A stretch of 5,820 nucleotides of DNA from an uncultured Bacteroidales bacterium (GTDB taxonomy: Bacteria > Bacteroidota > Bacteroidia > Bacteroidales > Paludibacteraceae), in the NCBI GenBank assembly GCA_946616535.1, contig CAMOJA010000041.1, positions 1 through 5,820 on the forward strand. The letters run 5' to 3'. Under the pieces are notes generated by a model. The model ran no database searches. It was not told the origin of the DNA and saw only the letters and a list, made by a program, of their open reading frames with translations. Position numbers and translations under genes: made by a program. This document shows, piece by piece, positions 1 to 4,543 of this stretch. Position 1 is the stretch's first letter; every line of letters begins with the position of its first letter.

Positions 1-115
1 CTGCGCGATACTCCATCTCGTCCTCATCCAGATAGACATGAAGTGTCGCATGTTCGTAACCTTCAGGATTGTCTAAATACTCCTTTCTAGGCGGAGGCCG
101 CTCTTCCCGTTTCAT
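1..115 (-). CDS. Unrecognised protein, N-terminal part only (runs off left edge)
   Basis: Reading leftward from an ATG at 115, 38 codons stay open to the window edge and begin MKREERPPPRKEYLDNPEGY, then a stretch with many acidic and aromatic residues (VYLDEDEMEYRA). The composition looks like real soluble protein, but I recognise no family. There is no signal peptide or membrane segment in the visible part. No Shine-Dalgarno sequence precedes the ATG, which is common in Bacteroidota. The frame is also open upstream, back to the TAG stop of the 499-codon gene, with no other ATG, GTG or TTG in between. ATG115 is therefore the only available start unless the TAG is read through. No terminator separates it from the upstream gene, so the two are probably co-transcribed. 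Function unknown. Confidence 0.5.
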   Translation of the reverse strand, partial: MKREERPPPRKEYLDNPEGYEHATLHVYLDEDEMEYRA

Positions 116-136
116 CGGGACGACGCTCCGGGTCGT
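105..136 (-). other. Two adjacent small hairpins, one with the start codon in its loop
   Basis: Positions 105-120 form a perfect 5-bp inverted repeat, TCCCG/CGGGA, around a 6-nt loop. On the minus strand that loop reads ATGAAA, the proposed start codon and second codon of the left-edge gene. Directly upstream in the transcript, 120-136 form ACGAC/GTCGT with a 7-nt loop. Neither is followed by a T tract, so neither looks like an intrinsic terminator. A role in translation of the left-edge gene is only inference. Confidence 0.3.
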
Positions 137-226
137 TTGTGGTTTGTTGTTTTGGTCGTTTTTAGTGGAGTATAGCGGACTCGAAAGGGAGGTGAGATGA
201 GCTAATACCCCATCATCCTTGAAGGA

Positions 227-1726
227 CTATTCAATTATCTCCCAATGGCCGCCATTATCTCCATCTATGCGACGAATAATACCCTTCTTTTGAAGATTGG
301 AAATGTGTTTCTCTACATTTCTTGTAGATGTATGAACTGTGGCGGCTATTTCAGCAATGGTGATACTCGGTGCGTTTCGCATCAGATCTACAATCACATC
401 TCTTGTCTTCACCGAACCTTTCTCCGAACTTTTCTCCGAACTTTTCTCCGAACTTTTTTGTGATGGATCATCGCCGAAATGCATTCCGCTGAAGGTGAGT
501 TCGGTAAAGTTGATTTGCAAGTCATCTGTCAGTTGGGGTGTGATATGGAACATCCGCTCCCATGTATCAACCATCGTGGGAAAACCGGTGCCTAAGTTCT
601 CGCCATAGCCAATCATACGTAGCATATTTTGCATACGAGGATTACGGGCGCGTGAGATTCCACCTTGGTAAACACTTTCTATAGGCAGTTTGACCACACC
701 CGGATTGGAGAAATAAAAACCATCGTCACGTTTCTCTGCGCGCAGCACACCAGTCGTCATGAAATCCGCGTGGATGATCATGTTGGTAAATGCCTCGCGG
801 ACTAACTTATGCAAAGGTGTGTCATCATTACGCTGCATGCCTTCCAACTCGAAGGGTCTTGGCAGATCGCGCGTCAGACGCGGCATAGCCAGAGCGATGA
901 ACTGAAAGAGGTTGTTTTCCCATGTAAAATCATACGTCAATCTATCCGAATAACGCATCTCTCCGCTCGGATGGCTTTTATCCACATAGTCCATGCGGAT
1001 ATTATCGAACCGCTCGCGGATAGGCAAACCCTTACCGAACATCAGCAAGCCTGCCATGGTCAGACCTTCTTCTCCAGTCTGGCGATTAACAACGTATCCT
1101 CCTAATTGTGTCAAGAATTCTTTATCGTCTTTCTTTACGAGCAGATGATCCGGATTGCGTGTCAAGAACATCTGGCGGTAGCCACGGAGCGATTCAGGAT
1201 CGATATCATCCATCGTGTAGTGCTCAAGGAAAAGATTGTCGCTACCATCATCGTCAGCATCGCGAAACATAGAAGATATATCTGATTTGGAGCAATGGTA
1301 GTCGCCTTCGTGATTGCGACGGAAGGCTCCCTTGGCGGGATTATCGTTGATATAGATAGGGCGCAGATGGTAGTCCGCACGCGGAACATGGATGACGATG
1401 ATGTATTTCCCGTCCACATTGACCGGCTCCACATCGCCATCTGTTAGGATGTTCGCGCTGACCTTGTTGGTGTCGTTTGCCAAGTTCCAGAAGTCCGTGA
1501 TGAGCTTTTGCGGATTGGCTACGCCGGCAATGGTAAATCGTTTGTTTGGGTCGGTCTCTTGGAGCTGTTCCTCTATGCCCAACAAAATATAACCGCCGTA
1601 AGAGTTAGCAAAACCAGAATAGGACTCCCAAAGGCTATTCGGGAGTTTCTTTTCACATAGTTTACACTCAAGTTTCAGGCGCTCGCCCTGTTTGAGCAAT
1701 TCGTGTATTAATTGTGCAGTCATCAT
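227..1726 (-). CDS. AlbA_2/divergent-ATPase putative transcriptional regulator with C-terminal winged helix
   Basis: A 499-residue cytoplasmic protein of the Schlafen-like AlbA_2 putative DNA-binding family. Residues ~14-150 form the AlbA_2 domain, with the ECK segment at 20-22 and the FANSYGGYILLGIEE core near 39-53. Residues ~300-385 carry a GHKL/HATPase-like module: an N-box-like REAFTNMIIHADF at 310-322, NPG at 341-343, RNPRM at 361-365 and a glycine-rich GYGENLGTG at 373-381. A hydrophilic linker of SSEK repeats (~422-436) leads to a winged helix at ~440-499 with an IAEIAATVHTSTRNVEKHI helix-turn-helix and a GGHWEI wing strand. The family is usually called a putative transcriptional regulator or ATP-binding protein; its targets are generally unknown. 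The start is a tandem ATG ATG (1726 and 1723) with no Shine-Dalgarno. The gene diverges from hsp20 and has its own -33/-7 promoter. I see no terminator after its TAG stop, so the left-edge gene is probably in the same transcript. Family placement is confident; any local target is unknown. Confidence 0.9.
   Translation of the reverse strand: MMTAQLIHELLKQGERLKLECKLCEKKLPNSLWESYSGFANSYGGYILLGIEEQLQETDPNKRFTIAGVANPQKLITDFWNLANDTNKVSANILTDGDVEPVNVDGKYIIVIHVPRADYHLRPIYINDNPAKGAFRRNHEGDYHCSKSDISSMFRDADDDGSDNLFLEHYTMDDIDPESLRGYRQMFLTRNPDHLLVKKDDKEFLTQLGGYVVNRQTGEEGLTMAGLLMFGKGLPIRERFDNIRMDYVDKSHPSGEMRYSDRLTYDFTWENNLFQFIALAMPRLTRDLPRPFELEGMQRNDDTPLHKLVREAFTNMIIHADFMTTGVLRAEKRDDGFYFSNPGVVKLPIESVYQGGISRARNPRMQNMLRMIGYGENLGTGFPTMVDTWERMFHITPQLTDDLQINFTELTFSGMHFGDDPSQKSSEKSSEKSSEKGSVKTRDVIVDLMRNAPSITIAEIAATVHTSTRNVEKHISNLQKKGIIRRIDGDNGGHWEIIE
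422..457. repeat. 12-bp tandem repeat (3 perfect copies + 1 degenerate) coding the SSEK linker
   Basis: Three perfect copies of CTCCGAACTTTT lie head to tail at 422-457, with a fourth degenerate copy at 410-421 (CACCGAACCTTT). On the coding (minus) strand each unit encodes a four-residue SSEK step in the linker between the ATPase module and the winged helix. Because the unit is a multiple of three, gain or loss of copies would change linker length without shifting the frame. Confidence 0.9.
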
Positions 1727-1745
1727 AAAACAACAAAATCGGGCA

Positions 1746-1776
1746 CAAAGTTACTACAAATATTTGGAATATACAA
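1746..1776 (-). promoter_or_regulatory. Bacteroidota-type housekeeping promoter of the AlbA_2 regulator
   Basis: On the minus strand a -33 TTG (1774-1776) and a -7 TAACTTTG (1746-1753, matching TAnnTTTG) are separated by 20 bp. The predicted transcript begins near 1741, giving a leader of only about 15 nt before the ATG at 1726. The spacer contains the perfect palindrome CAAATATTTG. The element closely resembles the one in front of the S37 peptidase. Confidence 0.8.
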
Positions 1777-1830
1777 GGATTTGGCTGTAAAAATCAAATT
1801 TATTTAGATTTTTAAAGTAAAATCATTGTT

Positions 1831-1850
1831 GTTGGCACAACTGTGCGAAC
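1831..1850. promoter_or_regulatory. 20-bp dyad, possible operator
   Basis: GTTGGCACAACTGTGCGAAC is symmetric as GTTnGCACAnnTGTGCnAAC, with 8 of 10 base pairs matching across the centre. It lies between the regulator promoter and the hsp20 enhancer array, about 55 bp upstream of the regulator's -33 element. Size and symmetry fit a binding site for a dimeric helix-turn-helix protein. No ligand or regulator can be named, and a hairpin role in RNA cannot be excluded. Confidence 0.45.
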
Positions 1851-1911
1851 GTACCTTCGAAGGGTCCCCTTTAGGGTAGGTTGTCGAAGTACTCCAGATA
1901 TTTCCTTTTTT
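1851..1911 (+). other. Bulged hairpin followed by T-rich tract in the divergent intergenic region
   Basis: GTACCTTCGA (1851-1860) can pair with TCGAAGTAC (1884-1892), leaving one bulged C, to give a 9-bp stem. The loop holds a further short repeat, AAGGG/CCCTT. A run of eight T starts at 1906, 13 bases after the stem, so it is too far for a classic intrinsic terminator. No promoter was seen that would transcribe it as an RNA. It may be a regulatory fold, a remnant or chance. Confidence 0.25.
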
Positions 1912-1930
1912 TTGATATACGCAAGAGAAA

Positions 1931-2010
1931 GGTGGACAATTTGGCACAGAGGTGAACAAAATGACACAGAGGGTGGACAAAATGGCACGAAAATGGACAA
2001 TTTGGCAGGG
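1931..2010 (+). promoter_or_regulatory. Four phased ~20-bp repeats, probable enhancer (upstream activating sites) for hsp20
   Basis: Four direct repeats start TGGACA, TGAACA, TGGACA and TGGACA at 1933, 1953, 1974 and 1994, spaced 20, 21 and 20 bp. The shared core is TGrACAAwwTGrCA; three copies are flanked as GTG...CAC. The spacing is about two helical turns, so all four lie on one face of the DNA. They end 10 bp before a sigma-54 promoter. Sigma-54 promoters need an AAA+ enhancer-binding protein bound upstream, and this array is the natural candidate site. The binding protein is not in the window. Confidence 0.7.
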
Positions 2011-2020
2011 ATGGAGGGGT

Positions 2021-2035
2021 TGGCACGGAGATTGC
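2021..2035 (+). promoter_or_regulatory. Sigma-54 (RpoN) promoter of hsp20
   Basis: TTGGCACGGAGATTGCG (2020-2036) matches the -24/-12 consensus YTGGCACG-N4-TTGC at all core positions. The invariant GG (2022-2023) and GC (2034-2035) are separated by the canonical 10 bp. Transcription should begin near 2047, giving a leader of about 92 nt before the hsp20 ATG. No -33/-7 (TAnnTTTG) promoter was found for this gene, so sigma-54 is the only promoter I can see. Confidence 0.85.
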
Positions 2036-2125
2036 GGTATTCAAGGTGAAAACGTTTAAAAGCGACCTGCAAAAGCATAATACTCCTACAGACCGCAAAC
2101 AACGCAAGATTGTTTAACTTAATTT

Positions 2126-2130
2126 AGGAG
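2126..2130 (+). promoter_or_regulatory. Shine-Dalgarno of hsp20
   Basis: AGGAG lies 8 nt before the ATG at 2139. It is a strong ribosome-binding site, unlike the other genes here, which have none that is clear. The rest of the ~92-nt leader (2047-2138) is A-rich with the small palindrome AAACGTTT near its start; I see no riboswitch or RNA-thermometer fold that masks the AGGAG. Confidence 0.75.
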
Positions 2131-2138
2131 ATTTAATT

Positions 2139-2570
2139 ATGACACCTGCAATGTATCGTAGAAACAGTTGGTTCCCAACAGTATTTGATGAGTTTCTGAA
2201 CTCGGATCTGATGAACACCGTAAGTACAACCGCTCCGTCGGTTAACGTCAAAGAAACCGAGAAAGCGTATATCGTTGAACTGGCAGCGCCGGGCGTAAAG
2301 AAAGAGTACTGCCGCGTTCATATCGACGAGGATCACAACCTCTGCGTCGCCATCGAGAACAAGTTCGAGCACAAAGAGGAAGACAAACACTCGCACTATC
2401 TGCGCCGCGAGTTCTCGTACACCAACTACGAGCAGAAATACAGTCTGCCGGATGATGTGAACGAAGAAGAAATCAACGCGAAGGTAGAAGACGGTATTCT
2501 GACTATCGAACTGCCGAAACTCGAGAAAAAAGTAGTCGGCAAGACGACGAAACAGATTGAGATCAAGTGA
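2139..2570 (+). CDS. hsp20: Hsp20/alpha-crystallin small heat-shock protein
   Basis: A 143-residue ATP-independent holdase chaperone that would bind unfolding proteins in the cytoplasm and pass them to DnaK/ClpB-type machines. A short N-terminal arm (~1-32) has aromatic and hydrophobic residues (WFPTVFDEFL). The alpha-crystallin domain spans ~33-130, with the AAPGVKKE turn at 49-56, YSLPDDV at 101-107 and the family signature GILTIELPK at 119-127. The tail ends QIEIK, whose I-E-I is the I/V-x-I/V motif that docks onto neighbouring dimers during oligomer assembly. Length and layout are normal for bacterial members. The start is fixed by the AGGAG at 2126-2130. It is transcribed alone, divergent from the AlbA_2 regulator and convergent with the peptidase, from a sigma-54 promoter with an upstream enhancer array. 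Expression should therefore answer to an enhancer-binding protein rather than directly to the housekeeping sigma factor. Confidence 0.95.
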   Translation: MTPAMYRRNSWFPTVFDEFLNSDLMNTVSTTAPSVNVKETEKAYIVELAAPGVKKEYCRVHIDEDHNLCVAIENKFEHKEEDKHSHYLRREFSYTNYEQKYSLPDDVNEEEINAKVEDGILTIELPKLEKKVVGKTTKQIEIK

Positions 2571-2642
2571 CGCGTCGGCAATAAGGTCGCAAAGGTCTAT
2601 ACCACTACCGCTAAATAGACGGGCGACTTATGCCTCCGCTCT

Positions 2643-2668
2643 CCCCCACAAATATAAAATTTGCGGGG
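2643..2668 (+). other. Imperfect hairpin downstream of hsp20
   Basis: CCCC-x-CAAAT (2643-2653) pairs with ATTTG-x-GGGG (2659-2668) around a 5-nt loop. The right arm is followed by ACCCCAAAT, which could pair with it instead (GGGG/CCCC, ATTT/AAAT), so two alternative folds compete. There is no T tract, so this is not the terminator. It may protect the hsp20 mRNA 3' end. The rest of the 2571-2686 spacer shows nothing I can identify. Confidence 0.4.
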
Positions 2669-2686
2669 ACCCCAAATGAAAGAGAA

Positions 2687-2716
2687 AACGGCAACCGGAA
2701 GGCTGCCGTTTTTTAT
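2687..2716. terminator. Bidirectional intrinsic terminator between hsp20 and the S37 peptidase
   Basis: AACGGCA (2687-2693) pairs with TGCCGTT (2704-2710), extended past one mismatch by CC/GG around a GGAA tetraloop. On the plus strand it runs into TTTTTT (2709-2714), ending hsp20. On the minus strand it runs into TTTTCTCTTT, ending the peptidase transcript. The peptidase stop codon (2713-2715) lies in the plus-strand T tract, so the convergent genes share one compact terminator. Confidence 0.85.
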
Positions 2717-4410
2717 TGCAGGCGGGTTCCGCGGACATCGTAGAGATGCCCGTTATAGTTCAGATAGAGTTGTCCGTCACGCAGCATTTTCCTTGTTCCG
2801 GTGCGGTTCTGCTCCGGTTGATTGCCGATAGGCGCTATCCCTTGGGGCGCACCTAAGACCTCGTCCAGCATATCACGAATGGCATTGCATTGCGTGAGGT
2901 CCGTATCTGAGTTGAACTGCAGCCAGTGGTTTTGTTCCGGCAGAATGAATTTCCGTACATTCGTGCCGTTGACGAACTCATCCTTAACGGCAGCGCCCGT
3001 CCAAGTGTCATCCTGTCCGTACAACAAGACAATAGGTTTGGAGGCATTCCGGGTAGCTTCCATCGCGCTGTTATACAGGTTCGGCGAGAAGGGCAGATCG
3101 GCAAAATAAGGCTCGGAGATATTCCGCGCACAACCTACTTTTTCTTTCCAGTAGGCATTGTATGCGTCTGCCGCCTCCGTAGTGGCGGCTATCAAATCAA
3201 AACGGTGGTCATAATACCCCAACTCGCGTTTGGACTGGTACTCATAAGCGCTGCCTAATTCCTGATGCTCCTTGTCCTGTTCCCACCATTCTTTTTCCGT
3301 CACCCCGAACGGCATATGGCTATGTCTCGCGGGGGCTTGCGGATGCCGCTTATTGCGCAGCGCGTCCAGCCATTCGTCGATTCCGTCCAACCGAATCACA
3401 TCCGCCCAGTAGATATAGGCTATAGCCGTATCGTTGTAGCCCGTCCAATGGTGGGCGCGCAGAATACTATCGTTCTTCACCAGCGTCGCCCGGATAGAGG
3501 CAGAATCTTCGTAGGCATGCTCCAAGAAACCGACTTCTGCGACGGCATTCAGATACCTGCCGAAGACGGAATCCATATGCTGCGGCGTATTACGCTTTGC
3601 ACTCATCTTAGCATAGATAGACCAGATGGGATTGGTAGCCTTTGTTTGGTCCGGATTTTCGTCCAAACCGGCTTTCCGCAGTGTCATAAAAAAGTCGTTG
3701 TACTCTTTGGTCAGTCCGGAAGAGTACCAATAGGTCTGCATCGCGGTATCGCGGTCAGAAACGAAGAACGGTGCGGAATACGGGACAAAGATATCCGCAT
3801 CCTCGGGGTAGAAGGTGTGCTGCAGCAGTGTGGTAATGCCTCCTTTGCTGACTCCGGAAAGAGCCCATTTGCCTTTCAGCACTTTTTTCAAGCCCGTGAT
3901 CAGGTTGTGGAAATCCGCAGCGGCTTCCTCCGCCGTCAGCGGGTCCAGATAAGTCCAACATTCATCCGGCGCCGAGTATTGGAAATAGCGGTGCTCCAAT
4001 TGGATAAAGTTAGCATTATACCGGTGTGCGATTTCGTTCTTGCGGTTTATGACATGGCGGAAGACCGAGTCGGGTTTGGCAAGATATTCGCTGCTCAGCG
4101 AGTAGCCTGAGAAATACACATGATTGACCGCCGTGGTGATATCGTTCTGTATGTTGACGGTGACAAGCGCCCGCATATGGAAGCGGTTGTCCTCCGGATA
4201 AGCGTGCAGCAAAGGCTGGTTGTAATAGATCATGTATGATCGATAGTCCGGCGCGTCTGCATCGGCGGGAAAACTGACAACAGAGTCGATCATCCCCACG
4301 TTCCGGTTCTGTAACTCTTGCAGCCACAGCGGAAAACGATTGCTGTTGTCATCCTGCGCCATGGCAAGAAGTCCGAACAAGCATAATATGAAGGTAATAA
4401 ATTTTTTCAC
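2713..4410 (-). CDS. Secreted serine peptidase, S37 (PS-10/tripeptidyl aminopeptidase-like) family
   Basis: A 565-residue exported alpha/beta-hydrolase peptidase. The best start is the GTG at 4410. An in-frame TTG at 4440 lies upstream of the likely transcription start and would put ten odd residues before the signal peptide. The GTG start gives MKKFITFILCLFGLLAMA|QDD: basic N-terminus, hydrophobic core, and a signal peptidase I site followed by Gln. Landmarks: oxyanion-region LEHRYF at 138-143, the S37-like LTAEEAAADFHNL at 158-170, nucleophile Ser188 in GVSKGG, FYPEDAD just after it, probable acid Asp467/468 in YGQDDTW, and probable catalytic His495 in PEQNHW. The charge-relay assignment follows the usual order Ser-Asp-His. 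A linker near 520-540 leads to a short C-terminal tail (RKMLRDGQLYLNYNGHLYDV). S28 is the nearest alternative family. Likely substrates are peptides in the periplasm or outside the cell. It has its own promoter, downstream of and on the same strand as the barrel gene. Confidence 0.85.
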   Translation of the reverse strand: MKKFITFILCLFGLLAMAQDDNSNRFPLWLQELQNRNVGMIDSVVSFPADADAPDYRSYMIYYNQPLLHAYPEDNRFHMRALVTVNIQNDITTAVNHVYFSGYSLSSEYLAKPDSVFRHVINRKNEIAHRYNANFIQLEHRYFQYSAPDECWTYLDPLTAEEAAADFHNLITGLKKVLKGKWALSGVSKGGITTLLQHTFYPEDADIFVPYSAPFFVSDRDTAMQTYWYSSGLTKEYNDFFMTLRKAGLDENPDQTKATNPIWSIYAKMSAKRNTPQHMDSVFGRYLNAVAEVGFLEHAYEDSASIRATLVKNDSILRAHHWTGYNDTAIAYIYWADVIRLDGIDEWLDALRNKRHPQAPARHSHMPFGVTEKEWWEQDKEHQELGSAYEYQSKRELGYYDHRFDLIAATTEAADAYNAYWKEKVGCARNISEPYFADLPFSPNLYNSAMEATRNASKPIVLLYGQDDTWTGAAVKDEFVNGTNVRKFILPEQNHWLQFNSDTDLTQCNAIRDMLDEVLGAPQGIAPIGNQPEQNRTGTRKMLRDGQLYLNYNGHLYDVRGTRLQ

Positions 4411-4429
4411 TCTTTCAGATATTCGGGTG

Positions 4430-4460
4430 CAAAGGTACAAAAAATATTTGAGATATACAA
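4430..4460 (-). promoter_or_regulatory. Bacteroidota-type promoter of the S37 peptidase
   Basis: On the minus strand, -33 TTG (4458-4460) and -7 TACCTTTG (4430-4437) are separated by 20 bp. The transcript should begin near 4425, about 15 nt before the GTG start at 4410. The -7 box lies 19 nt from the start codon, exactly as in the AlbA_2 regulator. This promoter sits inside the longer ORF that begins at the TTG at 4440, which argues for the GTG start. Confidence 0.8.
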
Positions 4461-4487
4461 AAAAATCGTCCTTTTGGGCGATTTTTT
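4459..4487 (-). terminator. Intrinsic terminator of the outer-membrane barrel gene
   Basis: On the minus strand AAAATCG-C-CC, loop AAAA, GG-A-CGATTTT forms a stem of 7 bp plus 2 bp across one mismatch, followed by a run of T. It lies 57 bp after the barrel stop codon. Its T tract runs directly into the -33 TTG of the peptidase promoter, so termination and initiation signals abut. The stem is also flanked by T on the plus strand, but no plus-strand gene ends here. Confidence 0.8.
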
Positions 4488-4509
4488 AGGGGTTAGGGGT
4501 TATGGGTTA
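4486..4509. repeat. Telomere-like heptanucleotide microrepeat (TTAGGGG)n
   Basis: Two perfect TTAGGGG units (4486-4499) are followed by one imperfect TTATGGG (4500-4506) and the start of a fourth (TTA). It lies between the barrel gene's stop and its terminator, and would be in the 3' untranslated end of that transcript as TAACCCC repeats. No function can be assigned. Confidence 0.6.
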
Positions 4510-4543
4510 CCGATTACGGGATTCTCGGATGTACAGAAGCATC

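Noticed and set aside
422..457. Phase-variable on/off switch by repeat slippage
   Set aside because: The unit is 12 bp, so copy changes keep the frame. It can vary linker length but not switch the gene off.
1832..1847. TTGGCACA as a second sigma-54 promoter
   Set aside because: The downstream half is TGTGCG instead of TTGC, and the GG-to-GC gap is 9 bp rather than 10. It is better explained as part of the symmetric dyad.
1931..2010. CRISPR array
   Set aside because: The units are contiguous 20-21 bp repeats with no unique spacers, and no cas gene is present.
1843..2049. 68-codon plus-strand open frame in the divergent intergenic region
   Set aside because: It is made of the hairpin, the four enhancer repeats and the sigma-54 promoter. 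Its translation merely reflects the repeats, and no ribosome-binding site precedes it.
1871..2107. Minus-strand frames rich in Cys/His-like repeats (CHFVHPLCHFVHLC)
   Set aside because: The apparent zinc-finger-like pattern is the enhancer repeat read in antisense. There is no start context and no domain.
3265..4110. 281-codon plus-strand open frame
   Set aside because: It lies wholly antisense inside the S37 peptidase, whose catalytic motifs are intact. Its translation has no recognisable domain and no ribosome-binding site, so it is a shadow.
2713..4410. Assignment to peptidase family S28 rather than S37
   Set aside because: The LTAEEAAADFHNL, GKWALSGVSKGG and FYPEDAD blocks fit my memory of S37 better. 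The two families are related, so a profile search would settle it.
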